Assembly: GCA_963835055.1 (NCBI GenBank)
Contig: CAWIDU010000001.1
Coordinates: 558,001-622,000, forward strand
Length of the DNA: 64,000 nt
Reading direction: 5' to 3'
DNA from: CAWIDU01 sp963835055
GTDB taxonomy: Bacteria; Patescibacteriota; Saccharimonadia; Saccharimonadales; UBA4665
Shown: piece after piece, positions 8,333 through 16,117 of the stretch
Position numbering within the stretch: the stretch's first letter is position 1
Layout: each line of letters begins with the position of its first letter
Notes under the pieces: generated by a model
What the model was told of the DNA's origin: nothing
What the model saw: the letters and a program-made list of their open reading frames with translations, nothing else
The model's database searches: none
Program-made: the position numbers and the translations under genes

Positions 8333-8749
8333 ATGAGTACTGAATTAGCACCGTATATTTTCTTCCAGGGCAACTGCCGCGAGGCCATGGAGTTTTATAA
8401 GAAAGTTTTCGGCGGTGAGTTGTCACTAATGGAATACAAGAATATGTCAGACGAAACGCCTGGCAAGGCGGAACTGGAAGGAAAATTGATGAACGCCAGT
8501 CTTAGCGGTGGCGAAATTGTCATCCGGGGCGCCGACACGCTGAAAGCCAGCGCCGAAGCTAAGAAAGTTTCACTGTGTCTGACCGGTGCCGACGAGGCCA
8601 AGTTACGCAAAATTTTCGACGGCCTTAGCGAGGGCGCTAATGTCACCGGCCCGCTCAAGAAAGAATTCTGGGGCGATTATTTCGGCTCGTTAACTGATAA
8701 ATTTGGTGTTGATTGGATGGTCGACATTACGGCCACTTCGGCTGCCTAG
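8333..8749 (+). CDS. PhnB-like VOC superfamily protein
   Basis: A 138-residue cytoplasmic protein of the glyoxalase/VOC fold, in the PhnB/3-demethylubiquinone methyltransferase-like subgroup. It begins with the family pattern APYIFFQGNCREAMEFYKKV and FGGEL, and ends with EFWGDYFGSLTDKFGVDWMV, which is the usual PhnB C-terminal motif. The substrate is unknown; members of this group often act on or bind small antibiotics or metabolites. A strong AAGGAGG precedes the ATG. Its end overlaps the convergent hydrolase gene by 4 nt. Confidence 0.9.
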   Translation: MSTELAPYIFFQGNCREAMEFYKKVFGGELSLMEYKNMSDETPGKAELEGKLMNASLSGGEIVIRGADTLKASAEAKKVSLCLTGADEAKLRKIFDGLSEGANVTGPLKKEFWGDYFGSLTDKFGVDWMVDITATSAA

Positions 8750-11049
8750 AAAATCCGCCGGTGGCGGTTGTGCGGCAAGTGTACCAAGTGATGGCGCAAA
8801 GGATGGATTAGCTTCGGCGGATGATGACGTACCTCCGGCGCATTAACCGGTGCAGTTGTGCTGTGCTTGTGGTGGTGGTGCAAACGATGATGCACGGTGC
8901 TAATGGCTTGGCTCGGCGTCTCGGGTTTCGGTGCTGGAGCGGCCGGCTTCGGTGGCGCTACTGGTGCTGGCGCCAAGGTGCCGTTTAGCGCGGCTGTCAA
9001 AGCCGGGGTTGGCGCTTCGGCGGTATTGCCCAGCGGATAGCCGGGGCCGACATAGCGCAGGAAAAGATAACCATCACCTGGCTGATAGTCATAGGCCGCC
9101 GGGCTGACTTGGTCAGGCTGCGGCACTAAGCTGGTGTGGGCGCCGAAAGTATAAATCATGTCGCCTTTGACGCCAGTGACGACCTCGACGTGGTTAGGGT
9201 CGGGTTGGATCAGATCGCCGGGGCCGACTTCACTGAAAGGAATGGGCTTGTAATTCGGGTCGCTGCGCATGGTCGTCGTGTTGTTATCCCGTAGATAGCG
9301 GCCGCCGGTGCTGAGGGTTACGGCAGTATCCGCGGCGGTCCCGCAGTCTATGTCTTGGTCAGGGTTGCTCGAAGCCTCGAAGTGCGGGTTATCGCTAATC
9401 CAACGCAGGATGCCGTAGTGGCCGGCCGGCATGGAGAGCGAGTAGCTAACATGAGTCAATTTTTCGATTTCGGTGGCGATAATACCGTTGACGCCCTGGT
9501 GGGCGGCAGCTGGTTGCTTGGCTTCATGATGCGCGTGGTGGTGAGGCTTTTTGTGGTGGTGGGGTTTGGCCGGGATTGGCGTATAGCCGTGCGGATGGAG
9601 TGATTGGTATTCTTGCACGGCTTGCTGAGCTAGGGCCTGGCGGTTGGGTAAATTGCCGCCACCCAGCGGTGCTTCGAAATCCTGCTCGAAAATGGTGGCC
9701 GCGGCGCTGGGATCAGTTTCAGCCTTAAGCTGGGCGTTGATGTCTTGGGCCCCCGTCGGGCTGGTGTGGTTAGTTTCATAAGCGACCAATGCCAGCTGGT
9801 CACGGAGTTTATAAATGTTCTTAATGCCAACTTCCTGGGCGGCCAGACTGGCTTTGGCGCCCGGTGTCCACTGCGCGATGCCCCAGCCGGCTTGGCCGGC
9901 AGCGGACGGATTTCGACTGTCACCTACTCCGTTTTCAATCCTTAGCGGGTCGAGACCGACGTCCTCGTGCTCCATGTTGCCGACAATGCCAGTGGCGGCT
10001 GCCAAACTGTCGTTGTTGCACGTCATGAAGTAGTGAATGGCTTTTAGCTCGCGGTTGCCGCCGATCAGCGCGTGGGTGCTATCGGGGCTACACTCCCACT
10101 TCAATATTTGAGCTGCCGTTAATCCGGGTTTAAGCGGCGTTTCGGTCGTTGGCTGGGCATGGGTGCGGACAACTACTGGTACTGCCGCTTCGCGAACTTT
10201 GGGAGTTGCCGGCTGAGCCGGCGTGGGCGCAGTGACTGGTGTGATTGGCGGCGCTGGCGGTGTAACTGGTGTGGCTGGTGTGGTTTCAGCTGGGGCGGTT
10301 TGTGGCACCGAAATCTGATGCGCGGCTGGCTTAGGCACAGTTTTGATTTCAGTGTGAGGCTTCGGTTCGGTAACGGCCGGCACGGGCTTAGTAATGATTT
10401 TTGGGGGTTGTCCCTGATCCGGTTTATAAACCGCGCCACCGTTATCGAAGACCACACCCGGCTTTTTGGCCGGCACAGTTAATCCTGCTGGAATTATGGC
10501 CTTGAAGCCAACTGGCAAATTTTCAGCCATGCCTTCAGACGTGACGCCGCTGGCCTGCTCAACTACCGCCAGGTCGGCCCGGAATTTAATCCGATTAGGG
10601 CCGGCCAAACGGGCAGTGATCCCAGAAAGGGTTTCGCCTGGCTTAAGACTATGGATAGTTGTCCCGGCGGCCAGGGGCAACTTGAGGTCGCGGCCGTGCA
10701 TTAGCGGATCAGAGTTACCATTAAGTTTCCAGATGATTGTCCGCGCCTTGGAGGCTGAAATGCCAGCCTGCTCGGCGTAGGCCTGTCCAAGTCCCCATAG
10801 AGTTGCGCCGGGCGGTTCGGCCGCCTCGATAGTTCTTACGGGAGATGATTCATGGGGAGCAGCGCTGGCGGCTGATAAGCCTAAGTTGGCGCCGACAATG
10901 GTGGCGGTTGCCACGGCACCCAGTTTCGGCAGGCGGCCGTGGACTTGGCCAGCAAATTCATTGAGCGCGCCGTTAATTTGGTCAAACGTTGAGCCCCTTA
11001 GCTCCTCGCGGAAAGCGTCTAGGTCGCCGAATTCAATTTGACCGGCCAT
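8746..11049 (-). CDS. Large cell-wall hydrolase: LysM-like, tail-lysozyme and NlpC/P60-CHAP-like domains
   Basis: A 767-residue protein likely to cut peptidoglycan. Residues 45-63 form a hydrophobic segment ending in alanines. A LysM-like motif (SLKPGETLSGITARLAG) lies around 134-150. A proline-rich linker covers 200-310. Residues 335-480 match phage tail lysozymes (GIVGNMEHEDVGLDP with candidate catalytic Glu360, and GWGIAQW). A His-rich linker follows (490-510). Residues 520-670 resemble NlpC/P60-CHAP peptidases, with DCGTAAD (Cys569) and NHVEVVTG (His620). The C-terminus is again His/Pro-rich. It is last in a three-gene operon; it overlaps the preceding gene by 17 nt. Possible roles are attack on host or prey wall, conjugation-like transfer or self wall remodelling. 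Confidence 0.8.
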   Translation of the reverse strand: MAGQIEFGDLDAFREELRGSTFDQINGALNEFAGQVHGRLPKLGAVATATIVGANLGLSAASAAPHESSPVRTIEAAEPPGATLWGLGQAYAEQAGISASKARTIIWKLNGNSDPLMHGRDLKLPLAAGTTIHSLKPGETLSGITARLAGPNRIKFRADLAVVEQASGVTSEGMAENLPVGFKAIIPAGLTVPAKKPGVVFDNGGAVYKPDQGQPPKIITKPVPAVTEPKPHTEIKTVPKPAAHQISVPQTAPAETTPATPVTPPAPPITPVTAPTPAQPATPKVREAAVPVVVRTHAQPTTETPLKPGLTAAQILKWECSPDSTHALIGGNRELKAIHYFMTCNNDSLAAATGIVGNMEHEDVGLDPLRIENGVGDSRNPSAAGQAGWGIAQWTPGAKASLAAQEVGIKNIYKLRDQLALVAYETNHTSPTGAQDINAQLKAETDPSAAATIFEQDFEAPLGGGNLPNRQALAQQAVQEYQSLHPHGYTPIPAKPHHHKKPHHHAHHEAKQPAAAHQGVNGIIATEIEKLTHVSYSLSMPAGHYGILRWISDNPHFEASSNPDQDIDCGTAADTAVTLSTGGRYLRDNNTTTMRSDPNYKPIPFSEVGPGDLIQPDPNHVEVVTGVKGDMIYTFGAHTSLVPQPDQVSPAAYDYQPGDGYLFLRYVGPGYPLGNTAEAPTPALTAALNGTLAPAPVAPPKPAAPAPKPETPSQAISTVHHRLHHHHKHSTTAPVNAPEVRHHPPKLIHPLRHHLVHLPHNRHRRIF

Positions 11050-11827
11050 GGCTCTCGTCCCTATAAATTTGGCTTAACAGGTTACCGGTCCCGGCATGCG
11101 ACTCCAGATACATCGCCCGCGCCGGTGAATTAAGTACTTTGTCGGTGTAGGCTCTGTGTTTACGCTGCGCCAGGACATGCGACACGAAATTGTTGGGGTT
11201 ACAGTTATAAAGGCTCAAGTAATCGCCAAATCGTGGATCATTTAGGACATGGCGATAGGTACTGCCGTTAATCGCCCGGCGCATATGGGCGATCCTAGGT
11301 AAGCTGCTATCGGACGGTTTGTAGCGCCAGGCGATGGCGGCGATGATTTCGGTTATCGTGAAATCTACGGCAAAAGTAGCCGTGTTGGCGCTCTCAAATA
11401 AACGGATTTGGCCGTTCGGCCGAGTCGGATCGGGCTCGTCAGTTTCCCAAATGGCTAACTTAACGATTTCCGAATCACCGAAAATCCGCTTCAGCAGCTC
11501 ACGTTTGACAAGCACCGTGCCGTCTCTAGCAACCGGCATTTCCTCAGGGGCAATGGAAAATCGCTCAGGAGTTAATTCTACAGGCGGTGCCGGTGGTACG
11601 GCCGGAATGAAATCCGGCACCTTGGGCTCGGCCGCATCGAACTCTTCCCTGGCCCGAATTTGGTCAGCCACATCGACTAGGCTAAACTCGGCCGTTAGTT
11701 CTTCGTGCCAGGCATGAGGGTTGGCGTAAGGCCTCACCCAATTGCTAGCGACACCGTCAACTAACTCAGTGCCCACCAGTTCTTCCGGGAAGAAGGAAGT
11801 CCCGGGCCGCGTTTTAAGTTCCGGCAT
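11033..11827 (-). CDS. Hypothetical protein in wall-hydrolase operon
   Basis: A 264-residue protein that I do not recognise. It has no signal peptide or membrane helix. The centre (residues about 60-100) is rich in proline and acidic residues (FIPAVPPAPPVELTPERF), and the C-terminal half is a predicted alpha-helical domain with many basic and aromatic residues (MRRAINGSTYRHVLNDPRFGDYL). It overlaps the upstream gene by 14 nt and the downstream hydrolase by 17 nt, so the three are almost certainly co-translated. It may be a cytoplasmic partner of the hydrolase. Confidence 0.65.
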   Translation of the reverse strand: MPELKTRPGTSFFPEELVGTELVDGVASNWVRPYANPHAWHEELTAEFSLVDVADQIRAREEFDAAEPKVPDFIPAVPPAPPVELTPERFSIAPEEMPVARDGTVLVKRELLKRIFGDSEIVKLAIWETDEPDPTRPNGQIRLFESANTATFAVDFTITEIIAAIAWRYKPSDSSLPRIAHMRRAINGSTYRHVLNDPRFGDYLSLYNCNPNNFVSHVLAQRKHRAYTDKVLNSPARAMYLESHAGTGNLLSQIYRDESHGRSN

Positions 11828-12905
11828 GGCTGGCTCCTGTGGCTTGAGCGGCTTGTTGGATCAATTTTTCCTGCTGGCCGATGGCGAAGCTGGTTGACAT
11901 GCAGCCGTTGAATTCGCGCGGCACGGTGACGTTGTTAGGCGTGTTATTAAGCATGGCGGCGACGCTCTGGCTGTTCGGAATCGGTGGCCCGAAATTTTGG
12001 ACATAGGGGTCTAAATCTATAGGGTTAACCGGGTGGCCCTGGTGTGTGAAGACGACGCGCACCGGCTGGTTAGCTAGGGTGGCCATTTCGCGGTCAGCTG
12101 CTGGGCTGACACCCGGGAAGCCCTTGAAATAGCCAGCGTCCAACCGGAAGATATTCTGGACGTACCTTTCGACGCCAACTGAGCTGACGTCCAGCAGCGC
12201 GTGCCCGCAGACGTTTTGGAAATATTGCTCGGCCACGGTGATGGCAGCATTGTCGGTTTCAGTTGAATTATTGTTGCCTAATACGATCCCTGCGATTCGG
12301 GTGCCGACACCCTCGCCTGAACTTTCTGCCGGCTGAACGGGCCGCTTGGTGACCAGTTCTGATGTTAGCCCTGTGACCTTAACAGCGGCCTCCACGCCTT
12401 GGCCGCCAATGCCGGTAGCCGAGCCTTTCGGCAACTTATAAGGCTTGAGCGTTAGTGCATCGCCGTCCATCATGATCTCAACACTGGTTTTGACGCGCGC
12501 TGTGGCGCTAGTTTGGTATAGCTTCTCCAAACCGCTATTAACAGCACTCGACAAAAAACCAATTAACGGCAATTTGGGCATATGTAGGTATTTGGCGCTT
12601 TCCACCTCGCCGCTGGCGACGCCGTCGCCTTCCATGAGGCCAATCGGTGCTTTGGGCACAGCAACATTTTCCAGTACGGCCCCCAGGTCGCCGACTTGGG
12701 TGGCCTGCTCAATCGCCCCACCGCTGCAACTCGATATCACATCGGAAACGCCGATGATGGCGGCTAACCCAATGCCTGCCGTGACCGCTAAGCGGCCGGT
12801 ATGGCGGTTAAAAACCTGGCCCATGCGCGAATGCTGCTGCCGCTCGTATGGTCCTTCCAATACGGGCATCGGCCGAGGCGTTTCATAATCCATTTGTCGC
12901 GGCAT
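11814..12905 (-). CDS. Hypothetical single-pass membrane protein, first gene of wall-hydrolase operon
   Basis: A 363-residue protein of unknown function. A basic, proline-containing N-terminus is followed by one transmembrane helix (RLAVTAGIGLAAIIGVSDV), then a large domain, probably extracytoplasmic, with VKTSVEIMMDGDALTLKPYK, TVAEQYFQNVCGHALLDVSS and FNGCMSTSFAIGQQEKLIQQ. The start at 12905 (MPRQMDYETP) was chosen because AGGAG lies 6 nt upstream; a longer frame begins at 12932. The 3' end overlaps the next gene by 14 nt. The upstream region holds two dyads that fit the neighbouring CRP-family regulator. Confidence 0.65.
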   Translation of the reverse strand: MPRQMDYETPRPMPVLEGPYERQQHSRMGQVFNRHTGRLAVTAGIGLAAIIGVSDVISSCSGGAIEQATQVGDLGAVLENVAVPKAPIGLMEGDGVASGEVESAKYLHMPKLPLIGFLSSAVNSGLEKLYQTSATARVKTSVEIMMDGDALTLKPYKLPKGSATGIGGQGVEAAVKVTGLTSELVTKRPVQPAESSGEGVGTRIAGIVLGNNNSTETDNAAITVAEQYFQNVCGHALLDVSSVGVERYVQNIFRLDAGYFKGFPGVSPAADREMATLANQPVRVVFTHQGHPVNPIDLDPYVQNFGPPIPNSQSVAAMLNNTPNNVTVPREFNGCMSTSFAIGQQEKLIQQAAQATGASHAGT

Positions 12906-12950
12906 ATAAATCTCCTGCCGCCATGAAACCACGTAAGCTATTTCAAATCA

Positions 12951-12986
12951 TTGACAAAAGTCACAAATAAGCGTGATAAATGTCAA
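12951..12986. promoter_or_regulatory. Pair of CRP/FNR-type operator dyads
   Basis: Site 1 is TTGA-CAAAAG-TCAC (12951-12964), which reads GTGA-N6-TCAA on the minus strand. Site 2 is GTGA-TAAATG-TCAA (12973-12986). The centres are 22 bp apart, two helical turns. They lie between the CRP-like gene and the start of the wall-hydrolase operon. The minus strand also has a perfect TTGACA (12986-12981). Confidence 0.5.
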
Positions 12987-12994
12987 TCAAGGAG

Positions 12995-13664
12995 TTATTT
13001 GTTGATTTCTTTTCTCAATTTTTCTATATCAGGGATAATAATATTTTGCCCAGTGCTTATTAAGCCTTTTCGTTGCAAACGAGAAAGATTGCGACTGATG
13101 GTTTCCCTGGTGACATTGATTACCGCAGCCAGATCGCCGATTGATAACGGTATTAGTATCTTGGCCGTGTGGTCATTCTGCTTGCCGAAATGCTCGGCTA
13201 GGTATAGCAAGTAGTGGGCAATTTTTTCATAAACATTAGCCATGGACATCGTTTCTAGCTCAGAAATCAGATAGTTCAACCGCAGGCCGGCAATGTATAG
13301 TAAATCTTCGTAGATCTTGGGTCTAATTGAAACTTCTCGCTTGAGCTCAGCCATAGATATCGTGCGGACAGTCGCCGGTGAGATAGCCTCGTAATAAAAA
13401 ATTTCTTTGCCATCATATAATTCAAGATCTGAATAATTCTCTGAAAACCGGCGTCAGCGGGAAAACGTTATTCGGCCCGTAGATGATTTGGATGCTCTGG
13501 TTGCCTTCTTGGGTAATCAAGTAGCGCTTGATATAACCCTTCTCGACCTTGGCTACCCCTAGATCCTTGAATAAGCTAGGCATAATCTGACCTTTGGGCA
13601 GCTTGTGTCGATGCCCCCTGCTTAGAGCTCCGTCCAAGGTAGGTGGTATCTGTGCCATTCCCAT
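12995..13664 (-). CDS. CRP/FNR-family transcription regulator, interrupted by a one-base frameshift
   Basis: Two adjacent frames join into one normal-length (about 223 aa) CRP-family protein. The N-terminal part (from 13664) has the cNMP-binding-like beta-roll (HRHKLPKGQIM, VEKGYIKRYLITQEGNQSI) and runs into a stop at 13422. In the +1 frame the protein continues from 13447 as FSENYSDLELYDGKEIFYYE, then the dimer helix and the winged helix (IGDLAAVINVTRETISRNLS). Adding one T to the TTTT run at 13447-13444 restores PVFSENY. The recognition helix RETISR keeps the Arg, Glu and Arg that contact GTGA in E. coli CRP. The start has AGGAG 5 nt upstream. The break may be a sequencing error, because atpA in this window has a similar one. 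Confidence 0.8.
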
Positions 13665-13686
13665 AGCAACTCCTATGCTAAAACAT

Positions 13687-13704
13687 ACTGTTGTTTCAAA
13701 CAGT
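13687..13704. promoter_or_regulatory. Perfect 6-N6-6 inverted repeat in the crp-like/methyltransferase divergent promoter
   Basis: ACTGTT-GTTTCA-AACAGT lies 22 nt upstream of the CRP-like start codon and covers the -35 region of the plus-strand promoter. The half-site spacing is that of CRP-family operators, but the half-site sequence differs from GTGA. It could be an autoregulatory operator or the site of another dimeric regulator. Confidence 0.4.
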
Positions 13705-13719
13705 AATAGAGTATATAAT
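13691..13719 (+). promoter_or_regulatory. Sigma-70-type promoter of methyltransferase-like gene
   Basis: TTGTTT (13691-13696), 17-nt spacer and a perfect TATAAT (13714-13719). It overlaps the 6-N6-6 dyad. Confidence 0.6.
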
Positions 13720-13748
13720 ACTATGAATTGAGGATTTTGGGAATACCT

Positions 13749-14750
13749 ATGAGGAATCAGGTCGAGCATTACAAGGACAATAAGCTTTTGCGTGAAAGGC
13801 TAGGGCCCTATAACCTACTGGCCGACTTTGATATCAGTTCAAGTATGTTGGACCTCCTAGATTTAAATGGTTACGAAACAGTTAGCATCCTGGGGGCCGG
13901 CGACGGTTCCTCTGGACGTCTGTTAGAAGCACGGGCCCACGAAGGCAAAATTATGGCATCGGACCTTCATGGCATACGTAAATATCTATGGCCACGCATA
14001 ACTCAACCCGAATTTAGGCATGCGGTAGCATCGCAGCCATTAAGACTTGGCAATGTTGACCTGATAGATCGGCTTGGTTTCTCAAATGTGCCCAGCCAAG
14101 AAGCGAAGGAGATCGGCAATTTTTTTGAGACACATACAGCTGGCAACATGGAGATGTCCGAGGGTGATGCCCAAAATGTCTATTTTATAGCTGACAAGTC
14201 AGTCGACACGGCGATAGCCGAGTTCCTTTTGACGATGTTTGATGAACGCGGTCGCGGGCGAGTCATTAGAGAGCTTGGGCGCATTGCTAAACCTGATGCT
14301 AAGGTTGCTTTTACCACCACTGGCGCGAATAATCGGCCACTAACCTACGATTTATTCCTAGCCGCCAACGAAGATTTAGGAGTAACCCCGGGCTCACGGA
14401 TTAATGCTCCTTGGCCGATTGAGATCGCCGTTCGAGAATTGGTAGAGCAGGATAGCTTCAAGCGTGCCTATATCTGTGAGTATCGCGGCGAAATACCAGT
14501 CAGGAGCGACTTTGAATTTCAAGTCTGTATAGGAGCCGCCGCAACGCTTAGAGACCAATGCATCCCAGAGCCAGATGAGAAACCGTACAAAGAGGCCATG
14601 CAAGCCCGAATTGGTGAAATTGCCCGTGCTCACCATTATCGCGATCAAGCCCACATCGCGGTCATAATTGCCAGTAATCAGGAACAGGATGCTGCAGGGA
14701 TGGGGCTGACGGCGGCGATGTTAGGCATGAGCTTCCGTCAGTTGAAGTAG
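13749..14750 (+). CDS. Methyltransferase-like (Rossmann) protein
   Basis: A protein of about 333 residues that probably folds as a class I SAM-dependent methyltransferase. The evidence is a motif I-like strand and loop, VSILGAGDGSSGRLLEAR, followed by KIMASDLHG with an acidic residue at the end of the second strand, and a later SVDTAIAEFLLTMFDERGRG region that fits motifs IV-V. The substrate is unknown. I prefer ATG at 13749; a TTG at 13728 is in frame but has no better ribosome-binding site. It is divergent from the CRP-like gene and downstream of a good TATAAT. The protein at 27187 has a similar overall plan. Confidence 0.55.
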   Translation: MRNQVEHYKDNKLLRERLGPYNLLADFDISSSMLDLLDLNGYETVSILGAGDGSSGRLLEARAHEGKIMASDLHGIRKYLWPRITQPEFRHAVASQPLRLGNVDLIDRLGFSNVPSQEAKEIGNFFETHTAGNMEMSEGDAQNVYFIADKSVDTAIAEFLLTMFDERGRGRVIRELGRIAKPDAKVAFTTTGANNRPLTYDLFLAANEDLGVTPGSRINAPWPIEIAVRELVEQDSFKRAYICEYRGEIPVRSDFEFQVCIGAAATLRDQCIPEPDEKPYKEAMQARIGEIARAHHYRDQAHIAVIIASNQEQDAAGMGLTAAMLGMSFRQLK

Positions 14751-14775
14751 CGCTAAATTTAAGAGCAACCGCCGG

Positions 14776-15969
14776 CTACTTATATAAATACTCTCTTGTC
14801 AGCGGATAGTTGCCGAACTCAGGTTTTTGCTTGGTGAAGATGAACTGGTTGATGCTGGTGTCGCCGTAGCGGAAAGTCGCCGCCGAGCCGGCCAGCCAGA
14901 AGTCCTGCTGACGATAGAAAACCTCGTCAAACATCTCAATAATTTCCTTACGGTGGGCCTGGTGACGTTGGCGCCAAATGTCCAGTGTTCGGGCGTAATG
15001 CTGCCAGAGGTTTTCACGGTCGATCGACCAGAAGCGGTTATCAGCCAGCAGCTTCTCGATATTATCAATGGAAGTCAGGTGGCCGCCAGGAAAGATATAT
15101 TTGTCGATCCAGGGGCTGGCCGGCTTATCGACCATTTCCGTAATGGTGTGCAGGACGGACAGGCCGTCGTTTTTTAGCAGTCGTCTCACCTTCTTGAAGT
15201 AAATGTCGTGGTTGCCGCGGCCGACGTGCTCGAACATACCGACACTGATGATGCGGTCAAATTTTTCAGCGTCCGACACATCCTGATAGTTCATTAACTC
15301 AAACCTAACTTTGTCGGCGACGTCTTCCCTTTCGGCCAGAGCCTTAGCACCAACCAATTGTTCTTGGCTCAATGTGATGCCTAGCACCTCGGCGCCGTAT
15401 TCTTTGGCTGCCTGGACGCATAAATGTCCCCAGCCGCAGCCGACATCCAGCAGCTTTTGCCCGGGTTGTAGCTGCAACTTCTTCAATAAGTAATCAATTT
15501 TTTGCTGCTGGGCTTTCTCCAGCGAGTCGGACGGGTTCTTGAAGTAAGCGCAGGAGTAGAGCAGGTTTTTGTCGAGCCACAATTTGTAGTAGTCGTTGCC
15601 GATGTCGTAGTGATGGCTGATTTGGTGGCGCTGGCGGTGGCGTTTATTCTTTTGGCGCTTCGGCAGCTTGCCGAGCCATTTGGCCAGAGGGGTATTTACT
15701 GGATTACGGCCCATCAGGCTGAAGAAAGTATCTAGCTGGTCTTCGTCGATCTCGATATTGCCATTCATATAGGACTCGCCGATGAACATCGGCGGATTGC
15801 GCAAGCGGGCTGCCGGCAGGCTTTTGATAGTCACGACCACAGCTCTTGAATGATCACCGTAACTACGTCGTTGGCCGCTAGGGTAGACGATGGTCAAACG
15901 GCCATTCCGCATGTGGCCTAGAACCCGGTCCAGGACGCGCTCCGGGCCGCGCAGCTCTCCCTGTTTCAT
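14776..15969 (-). CDS. cfa: Cyclopropane-fatty-acyl-phospholipid synthase
   Basis: A 397-residue cytoplasmic/peripheral membrane enzyme that adds a methylene group from SAM across the double bond of unsaturated acyl chains. It shows the family signature RQRHQISHHYDIGNDYYKLW and LLYSCAYF, the SAM loop LLDVGCGWGHLC, GMFEHVG, and the C-terminal FIFPGGHLTSI-like segment (KYIFPGGHL) and QQDFWLAG. Length is normal. The frame is open far upstream, but MKQGELRGPERVL at 15969 aligns with the usual start. GGAGGG is immediately next to this ATG, too close for normal use; TATTTT 6 nt upstream suggests a leaderless message. Confidence 0.9.
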   Translation of the reverse strand: MKQGELRGPERVLDRVLGHMRNGRLTIVYPSGQRRSYGDHSRAVVVTIKSLPAARLRNPPMFIGESYMNGNIEIDEDQLDTFFSLMGRNPVNTPLAKWLGKLPKRQKNKRHRQRHQISHHYDIGNDYYKLWLDKNLLYSCAYFKNPSDSLEKAQQQKIDYLLKKLQLQPGQKLLDVGCGWGHLCVQAAKEYGAEVLGITLSQEQLVGAKALAEREDVADKVRFELMNYQDVSDAEKFDRIISVGMFEHVGRGNHDIYFKKVRRLLKNDGLSVLHTITEMVDKPASPWIDKYIFPGGHLTSIDNIEKLLADNRFWSIDRENLWQHYARTLDIWRQRHQAHRKEIIEMFDEVFYRQQDFWLAGSAATFRYGDTSINQFIFTKQKPEFGNYPLTREYLYK

Positions 15970-16041
15970 CCCTCCAAAATAACACAGCCGCGGCCAAGTG
16001 TTAAGCGGCCGCCGCCCGAGCCGTGATTTTCCGGCGCGAAA

Positions 16042-16050
16042 TGCTATAAT
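16042..16050 (+). promoter_or_regulatory. Extended -10 promoter (TGCTATAAT) of TraG-like gene
   Basis: TGC-TATAAT at 16042-16050 gives an extended -10 element with no clear -35. The expected start of transcription is near 16057, leaving a leader of about 60 nt before the ATG at 16118. Confidence 0.5.
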
Positions 16051-16117
16051 TGACCCTAACGCAAATTGCTCATGGATATTTGGACAGCCAACTTTGTGCG
16101 GCAGGCCGCGGGGGCCT

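Noticed and set aside
13444..13447. Programmed frameshifting in the crp-like gene
   Set aside because: The TTTT run lacks a recognised slippery heptamer with a downstream structure, and similar breaks occur in unrelated genes, so an indel is simpler.
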